27,668 nucleotides of DNA, taken from NCBI GenBank assembly GCA_031423755.1, contig JANPGC010000313.1, forward strand, positions 1-27,668. The letters run 5' to 3'. Shown in pieces: positions 23,406 to 27,668 of the stretch (position 1 is its first letter; each line of letters starts with the position of its first letter). This stretch comes from JANMEX01 sp031423755 (lineage in GTDB: Bacteria > Pseudomonadota > Alphaproteobacteria > Rhizobiales > Rhizobiaceae). A program made the position numbers and the translations under genes. The notes below the pieces were generated by a model, which was not told the origin of the DNA, did no database searches, and saw only the letters and a program-made list of their open reading frames with translations.

Positions 23406-23849
23406 TCAGTCGATCCTGGTGTCCGGAACCGACTTGCCGCGCTTGGCGACGCCGGTCTCGCGCGATGCGTTGCGCTTGGCCATGAAGCGGTCGAAGTCTT
23501 CCTGGTCCTTGGCGCGGCGCAGTTCACGCAGTTCCTCTTCGAAATCCGCGCGAAGTTCATCCAGCTTACGGCGTTCTTCGTTGAGGCGCTCGATTTCCTT
23601 GTCGCGCCATTCATCGAAAGCGACGTTGCCGGTTGCGCTGTAGCCGCGTGGACCACGGCCCCAGCCACGGAACATGCCGTCGACGGTCGCATTGGCGTCG
23701 CGTTTGAAGCCTTCAAAGCGGTCGCCGAAGACTACGTAGGCGAGCATGGCAAGGCCGAGCGGCCAGAACACCATGAAGCCTGCGACGGTCAAGGCAACGG
23801 TTGCCGGGGTCCAGGCCGGACGGATCATTGTGGACGTGTTCATGTGCAT
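23406..23849 (-). CDS. DUF2852 domain-containing membrane protein
   Basis: The 147-residue product has one clear membrane segment near the N-terminus (about 16-43, VALTVAGFMVFWPLGLAMLAY in two parts), a Gly/Arg-rich stretch (FRGWGRGPRGYS) and a long charged helix (about 78-122, rich in Glu, Arg and Leu) likely to form a coiled coil. This layout matches DUF2852 proteins widespread in alphaproteobacteria. Their function is not established, to my knowledge. GAGG precedes two in-frame ATGs, at 23849 and 23843; either may be used. Confidence 0.82.
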   Translation of the reverse strand: MHMNTSTMIRPAWTPATVALTVAGFMVFWPLGLAMLAYVVFGDRFEGFKRDANATVDGMFRGWGRGPRGYSATGNVAFDEWRDKEIERLNEERRKLDELRADFEEELRELRRAKDQEDFDRFMAKRNASRETGVAKRGKSVPDTRID

Positions 23850-23983
23850 AAATCCTCATGCAGGTGACCCTCGCCCAATACGGTTCATCCGTTGGAACTC
23901 GGTCGTTCCGGCAGAAAGCCTGCCGCTTCCCACGACATGGGAATGGAAAACCAGCGATTCAAGAATGCGCGAAAAATACTGGC

Positions 23984-25138
23984 TCAGCCCTTGAATCCGT
24001 ATGTCTTCAATCCATCAAGCGCCAGGATGGCAACGCCGATCACAAGGCCCCAGAAGGCAGAGCCTATGCCGAAAAAGGCAACGCCGGATGCGGTTGTGGC
24101 AAAGGCCGCGATGGCAGCCGTGCGCTCGCTTTCTTTCGACAGGGCGATGGTCATTGCATTGGCGAGCGGGGCCATCAGCGCAAGGCCCGCCACAAGCGCG
24201 ATCAGGCTCTTGGGAAGTCCTGCCAGGACTGTGACGAAGTAACCTCCGCCCAGTGCCAACACCAGATAGCAAAGCGCATAGACTGGACCCGTCTGCCAAC
24301 GCTTTTCATGGTCCGGGTGTGCGTCAGGGCCGGTGCATATGGCGGCGGAGATGGCGGCAAGGTTGGTGGTATGGCCGCCGAAGGGCGCGGACAGGAGCGA
24401 GAAGAAGCCTGTGACCGAGATCAGTTCGCCTGCCGGCGGATGATAGTCAGCGGCGCGCAAGACGGCGAGACCGGCCAAGTTCTGGCTCGCCATTGTGACC
24501 AGATAAAGTGGCAAGGCCAAACCGAGTGCCGCACCCAATGTAAAATCGGGGGCAATCCAAACGGGGATCGTCACCGCAAACGCAGGCGCGGATTGCGACA
24601 GGCCTAGGAAGGCTGCAAGGGCGATGCCGCCAATCAGCACCCCGAGGACGGCAAGCGCCGGGTTCCACAAGCGGAGCAAAAAGAAGGCCGCGACCAGCGG
24701 CAGGACAAGCAGCGGATCCGCGCCTGCGGACTTCGCTGCAGCAATGACGAAGCTGGAAAGAATGCCTGCCAGCATGCCGGAGGAGACCGAGACCGGAATG
24801 CGCGAGACGAGCTTCATCAGAGGCGAAAACAGACCCGTGGCAATCAGGGCAAGTGCCGTCAAGATGAAGGCTCCCACGGCCGCGTGAATGTCAAAGCCCG
24901 AAGAAGCCGCGATCAGCGCCGCGCCCGGGGTGGACCACGCCGTGACAATCGGCATTCTGTGCCGCCATGAAAGGATCGCCGTTTCTGCGACCATTGCAAG
25001 GCATATGGTGGTGACCCATGACCCGATTTGCTCCGCGTTTGCGCCAACGGCGACTGCGGCGGAGACCACCAGCGCGATGGTGCCGCCAAAGCCGACAATG
25101 GCAGCGACAAGGGCCGAGGCGATGACGGAGGCGCGCAT
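23984..25138 (-). CDS. BenE-family (benzoate/H+ symporter-like) transporter
   Basis: The 384-residue integral membrane protein has around a dozen hydrophobic segments. Family landmarks are TAWSTPGAAL in the first half, SVSSGMLAGIL, and PFGGHTTNLAAISAAICTG in the second, the last typical of the BenE/NCS2-related fold. Members are annotated as benzoate/proton symporters. Aromatic catabolism genes are absent here, so the true substrate is open. Its ATG lies 1 nt after the stop of the upstream hydrolase gene (TGA-C-ATG), so the two are probably translationally coupled. Confidence 0.88.
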   Translation of the reverse strand: MRASVIASALVAAIVGFGGTIALVVSAAVAVGANAEQIGSWVTTICLAMVAETAILSWRHRMPIVTAWSTPGAALIAASSGFDIHAAVGAFILTALALIATGLFSPLMKLVSRIPVSVSSGMLAGILSSFVIAAAKSAGADPLLVLPLVAAFFLLRLWNPALAVLGVLIGGIALAAFLGLSQSAPAFAVTIPVWIAPDFTLGAALGLALPLYLVTMASQNLAGLAVLRAADYHPPAGELISVTGFFSLLSAPFGGHTTNLAAISAAICTGPDAHPDHEKRWQTGPVYALCYLVLALGGGYFVTVLAGLPKSLIALVAGLALMAPLANAMTIALSKESERTAAIAAFATTASGVAFFGIGSAFWGLVIGVAILALDGLKTYGFKG

Positions 25139-25139
25139 G

Positions 25140-25907
25140 TCAGCTGACTTTCACGGATTTGAGCATGCTGAGAACTGTTGTTTCCAGAAGAGTCAAATCC
25201 TGCCGCCGGGACAGACGGTGGTCGCCATCCGGAACCAGCGTCAGCGTGACCTGGTCAGCCGGAAGATGGGCGACGAGCTTCAAGGCGTGAGTGAACGGCA
25301 CATCTTCATCCTTCTGACCTTGCAGAATATGGACCGGGCAATGCGTATGGATAATGCCATTAAGCACGCGGTTGTTTCGGCCGTCGTCGAGAAATGCTTG
25401 CGACCAACTGTTGGGTTCGGAGAGGTATTCTGATCTTTCCTCAAACCAGCCTTTCGTCGCCAGTTCCGTCCGTTCTGCGTTTGTCAGTTTTGGCTCAATC
25501 AAGTCCATTGTGAAATCGGGCGCTGGGGCAATCAAAAGAATTCCCTTGATGCGATGGCCCATGCCCGACTTCTGCAGTTCGGCCAAAAGGCGCAGCGTGA
25601 TCCACGCGCCCATCGATGAGCCGATGAGAATGCAAGCGTCGGGCGCGGCATGTTGGAATATGGCGAGGCTTTCGGTGACCCATTTCGATATTGTACCGTT
25701 GCGCCAATGGCCAGTCGACAGACCATGGCCGGAATAGTCGAACCGCAAGAATGGAAATCCCTCGCGCACGGCGACGCCGTCCAGAAATTCGGCCTTTGAG
25801 CCATGCATGTCCGAGCGCCAGCCACCGAGCCAGACAAGGCCGCACCCTTCGCCATGGCGTTTCACGTAAGCGAGTTTCTCGCTTTGGACGTCAAGTTGAT
25901 TGGTCAT
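25140..25907 (-). CDS. Alpha/beta hydrolase, ABHD10-like
   Basis: The 255-residue product shows the full alpha/beta hydrolase triad: nucleophile Ser98 in GSSMG (96-100), an acid in QKDEDVPF, and a His in DGDHRLS. Early motifs WLGGWRSDMHGSKA and LRFDYSGHGLS are characteristic of the ABHD10-like group, whose mitochondrial member is a thioesterase/deglucuronidase. The bacterial substrate is unknown. I chose ATG at 25907, giving TNQLDVQSEKLAYVKR. The frame stays open to 26012, but that extension lacks a good ribosome binding site. It is divergent from infC with 171 bp between start codons and co-transcribed with the BenE-like gene. Confidence 0.88.
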   Translation of the reverse strand: MTNQLDVQSEKLAYVKRHGEGCGLVWLGGWRSDMHGSKAEFLDGVAVREGFPFLRFDYSGHGLSTGHWRNGTISKWVTESLAIFQHAAPDACILIGSSMGAWITLRLLAELQKSGMGHRIKGILLIAPAPDFTMDLIEPKLTNAERTELATKGWFEERSEYLSEPNSWSQAFLDDGRNNRVLNGIIHTHCPVHILQGQKDEDVPFTHALKLVAHLPADQVTLTLVPDGDHRLSRRQDLTLLETTVLSMLKSVKVS

Positions 25908-26064
25908 GCTTTGTCCGGGAGCAGGTTGGTTTGCTGCTCTTGCCATGGCTGACAGCGCTTGCAAAGGCCGCAAAGCGGCGATTGGGGCCGGAAATGGCGT
26001 CGCGAGGCGCATCAGGTCTTGACATCAGCGGCTTCCCGCGCACATTGCGGCCATCAACAACATC

Positions 26065-26081
26065 AGGAGTTCACGCCCATT
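26065..26081 (+). promoter_or_regulatory. Ribosome binding site and ATT start of infC
   Basis: AGGAG at 26065-26069 stands 9 nt before ATT at 26079-26081. No ATG, GTG or TTG gives a family-like N-terminus, whereas ATT starts the sequence (M)RRPFRAP that matches relatives. Rare AUU-type start codons on infC are known to let IF3 repress its own translation. Confidence 0.85.
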
Positions 26082-26618
26082 CGTCGTCCCTTCAGAGCCC
26101 CACCCGCCGCCGTCAAGGATGGCCCGAAATCAAATCGCGATATTCGCGTTCCCAAAATCCAGCTGATTGATGCCGAAGGCAAGAATGTCGGTGTGGTAAA
26201 CACCTTCGATGCCTTGGCGATGGCCGAAGAAGCCGGCCTGGATTTGGTCGAGATTGTTCCAAACGCTGAACCACCTGTCTGCAAGATCATTGATCTTGGC
26301 CGTTTGAAGTATCAGACGCAAAAGAAGGCGGCGGAAGCGCGCAAAAAGCAGAAGATTGTCGAAATCAAGGAAATCAAGATGCGTCCGGGCATTGATGACC
26401 ATGATTATGACGTCAAGATGCGGGCGGTGAACCGGTTCTTTGAAGAAGGTGACAAGGTGAAGGTCACACTTCGCTTCCGTGGCCGCGAAATGGCGCATCA
26501 GGAACTCGGCATGCGGCTTTTGGACAAGGTGAAGCTGGAGACTGCAGCCATTGCAAAGGTCGAGGCCGAGCCGAAACTTGAGGGCCGCCAGATGATGATG
26601 GTTCTGGCACCGAAGTGA
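26079..26618 (+). CDS. infC: Translation initiation factor IF-3
   Basis: IF-3 binds the 30S subunit, keeps subunits apart and proofreads the initiator tRNA and start codon. The 179-residue product has the N-terminal domain with SNRDIRVPKIQLID and LDLVEIVPNAEPPVCKIIDLGR. A lysine-rich linker and the C-terminal domain follow, with IKMRPGIDDHDYDVK, RFFEEGDKVKVTLRFRGRE and ending in MMMVLAPK. All are strongly conserved. The open frame extends back to 25959, but I place the start at the ATT at 26079, 9 nt after AGGAG. A 13-bp hairpin follows the stop, and rpmI lies a kilobase further on. Confidence 0.95.
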   Translation: MRRPFRAPPAAVKDGPKSNRDIRVPKIQLIDAEGKNVGVVNTFDALAMAEEAGLDLVEIVPNAEPPVCKIIDLGRLKYQTQKKAAEARKKQKIVEIKEIKMRPGIDDHDYDVKMRAVNRFFEEGDKVKVTLRFRGREMAHQELGMRLLDKVKLETAAIAKVEAEPKLEGRQMMMVLAPK

Positions 26619-26644
26619 CTGCTTGATAATATGTTTTTGATACT

Positions 26645-26680
26645 GACGGCCCGCTGAGATTTTTACGTCAGCGGGCCGTC
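26645..26680 (+). terminator. 13-bp perfect hairpin after infC (probable terminator or processing site)
   Basis: gacggcccgctga (26645-26657) is exactly complementary to 26668-26680 around a 10-nt loop that contains TTTTT. It begins 27 nt after the infC stop. The stem is very stable, but the bases after it (aacgtcttcatg) have no T-run, so it may stall, protect the 3' end or bind protein rather than terminate well. Confidence 0.55.
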
Positions 26681-26735
26681 AACGTCTTCATGTAAAGGTT
26701 TCCCCACTGCGGACATCGTGCGCGCCTGTGGCGGC

Positions 26736-26763
26736 TCGATTTCGCCATACAATTCCTCTATAG
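26736..26763 (+). promoter_or_regulatory. Weak candidate promoter for the membrane methyltransferase gene
   Basis: TCGATT (26736-26741) and CTATAG (26758-26763) are separated by 16 nt, in the 211-bp gap between infC and the next start. The -10-like box is reasonable and the -35 is poor. The rest of this gap holds only the hairpin described separately. Confidence 0.25.
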
Positions 26764-26829
26764 CGTCTGGTCCTCCATGGGGTCTGGCCGCTCATCTCGA
26801 CTGGTACTCTGATCAGAGAAACAGAAAAC

Positions 26830-27468
26830 ATGACCATCAACAACGTTGCTCCCAAAGATATTGAGGCGCTGGGCCGCTACCAGAAAATGCGGCGGCTCTG
26901 GCTGTTCATCGGCATCCTGCTCGTCGGCGCTGTCCTGATGTTGGCGGGACCGATCTGGATAGATGAGGGCTTGGCTGAAGACATAGAGCTCGCCGGGATC
27001 GGCCTGATCTGGATCGGCGTTGTTGGCAGAATTTGGTCAACCCTTTACATCGGTGGGCACAAGTCCAGTACCGTCATCATGGACGGACCCTATTCGGTTA
27101 TGCGCAATCCGCTCTATTTTTTCTCGACCATCGCAGCAATCGGGGTTGGATTTCAGTCCGGAACGCTGACAGCAGGCATTATTTTCGGCGTGCTATGCTG
27201 GCTGGCCTTCCAGATCGTCACCCGCCGCGAGGAAAAGCATCTTTCGGGCATTTTCGGCGCGCCCTATGCCAATTACTGCGCCACTGTCCCGCGCTTCTTT
27301 CCAAACCCCCGTCTGTTCAAGGATCAGGCGACTTTGACGATCTCAACCAAACGAATGTATACAACGCTGCTGGACGGTCTTGTCTTCTTCGTTGCGCTGC
27401 CTGCGTTTGAACTCGCTGAATATTTGCAGGATATCGGCGTCATTCCCGTGCTTTTCAGGCTTTATTGA
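26830..27468 (+). CDS. Isoprenylcysteine carboxyl methyltransferase-like membrane protein
   Basis: The 212-residue product has about five hydrophobic segments (near 24-45, 50-68, 90-118 and towards the C-terminus). Family landmarks are GPYSVMRNPLYF, then RREEKHLSGIFGAPYANYCATVPRFFPNP, which form the SAM-binding and catalytic region of the ICMT/PEMT-like membrane methyltransferases. Bacterial members methylate varied substrates and this one is unassigned. An extra stretch of about 50 residues after FPNP carries another hydrophobic segment. The Shine-Dalgarno is weak. The gene sits between infC and rpmI, two genes that are adjacent in many bacteria. Confidence 0.85.
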   Translation: MTINNVAPKDIEALGRYQKMRRLWLFIGILLVGAVLMLAGPIWIDEGLAEDIELAGIGLIWIGVVGRIWSTLYIGGHKSSTVIMDGPYSVMRNPLYFFSTIAAIGVGFQSGTLTAGIIFGVLCWLAFQIVTRREEKHLSGIFGAPYANYCATVPRFFPNPRLFKDQATLTISTKRMYTTLLDGLVFFVALPAFELAEYLQDIGVIPVLFRLY

Positions 27469-27497
27469 ACTTTTCTCACGGCACAATCCGCAAGGTG

Positions 27498-27526
27498 TTG
27501 CGCTCTTGGGCAGCCCTTGTTATAGG
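27498..27526 (+). promoter_or_regulatory. Candidate promoter of rpmI
   Basis: TTGCGC (27498-27503) and TATAGG (27521-27526) are 17 nt apart. A start about 7 bases later would put the leader hairpin at the very 5' end of the transcript. The match is moderate only. Confidence 0.35.
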
Positions 27527-27535
27527 GCCGCGTTG

Positions 27536-27568
27536 AAACCGCCCGGCAGGGCATGCCGTGGCGGTTTT
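27536..27568 (+). promoter_or_regulatory. Leader hairpin upstream of rpmI (attenuator or r-protein site candidate; may be a terminator)
   Basis: aaaccgcc (27536-27543) pairs with ggcggttt (27560-27567), and inside it cggca (27544-27548) pairs with tgccg (27554-27558). This gives a 13-bp stem with one unpaired base and a 5-nt loop, followed by TTTT (27565-27568). It could terminate the upstream methyltransferase transcript, or, if the candidate promoter just upstream is real, act inside the rpmI leader. Confidence 0.5.
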
Positions 27569-27627
27569 CCATGCTTGTGACTCTACTGGTCAGTTGAGCC
27601 GCATCCCCTATGTTCAAGGAGAGCAAA

Positions 27628-27668
27628 ATGCCCAAGATGAAGACCAAATCCGCTGCCAAAAAGCGGTT
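27628..27668 (+). CDS. rpmI: 50S ribosomal protein L35 (5' fragment, cut by window end)
   Basis: Only 13 codons and two bases are present. They read MPKMKTKSAAKKR, the conserved start of ribosomal protein L35. AAGGAGAGCAAA gives a strong ribosome binding site. rplT (L20) is the expected next gene outside the window. Confidence 0.93.
   Translation, partial: MPKMKTKSAAKKR

Noticed and set aside
25959..26078. Upstream ATG start for infC, adding about 40 residues
   Set aside because: The extra residues do not resemble IF-3 and no good ribosome binding site precedes that ATG, whereas AGGAG precedes the ATT.

Overview
The window is a high-GC chromosomal segment from an alphaproteobacterium of the order Hyphomicrobiales (Rhizobiales). 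The genus cannot be fixed from the sequence alone. The assignment rests on gene order and family type: ahcY next to a DivL-type cell-cycle pseudokinase, a fused tsaE/sugar-kinase gene with a MurU-like partner, alphaproteobacterial addB-addA, trxA, a trpF-trpB-trpA-accD-folC series, and an infC/rpmI region. Most of the window is core genome. The accessory DNA is concentrated at about 18.1-19.2 kb and 21.05-22.5 kb.

Left part (1-13.9 kb, + strand). A structured leader with inverted repeats and a 20-bp palindrome, probably an operator, precedes ahcY, which ends in a clear intrinsic terminator. A tightly packed series follows: divL, tsaE-amgK fusion, murU-like nucleotidyltransferase, addB, addA. 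Gaps are 3 nt (divL/tsaE) and 23 nt, then 4-nt overlaps (ATGA and GTGA). trxA comes next, with a possible promoter of its own and a strong terminator. The series mixes cell-cycle signalling, tRNA t6A synthesis, cell-wall sugar recycling, double-strand break repair and redox maintenance.

Middle (13.9-21 kb). A small secreted repeat protein (- strand) and a GNAT acetyltransferase (+) precede the - strand biosynthetic run, read in transcription order trpF, trpB, [insert], trpA, accD, folC. The insert lies exactly between trpB and trpA. It carries a low-GC orphan ORF and a complete ParD/RHH-ParE type toxin-antitoxin pair in the same orientation. The toxin stop codon is embedded in the ribosome binding site of trpA. 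Upstream of trpF lies a decayed Xre/MbcA/ParS-type antitoxin gene without a toxin.

Right part (21.5-27.7 kb). A zinc-free MDR oxidoreductase (+) faces a YgjP-type metallopeptidase (-). These are followed by a DUF2852 membrane protein, a BenE-type transporter and an ABHD10-like hydrolase (all -). Divergently, infC starts at an ATT codon and is followed by an isoprenylcysteine methyltransferase-like membrane protein, a hairpin-bearing leader and the first 41 bases of rpmI.

The most noteworthy points are the toxin-antitoxin module wired into the trp operon, the Tyr-for-His substitution that identifies DivL, the ATT start of infC, the palindrome and structured leader before ahcY, and the hairpin leader before rpmI. 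I found no CRISPR array, tRNA, rRNA, phage or intact insertion sequence.
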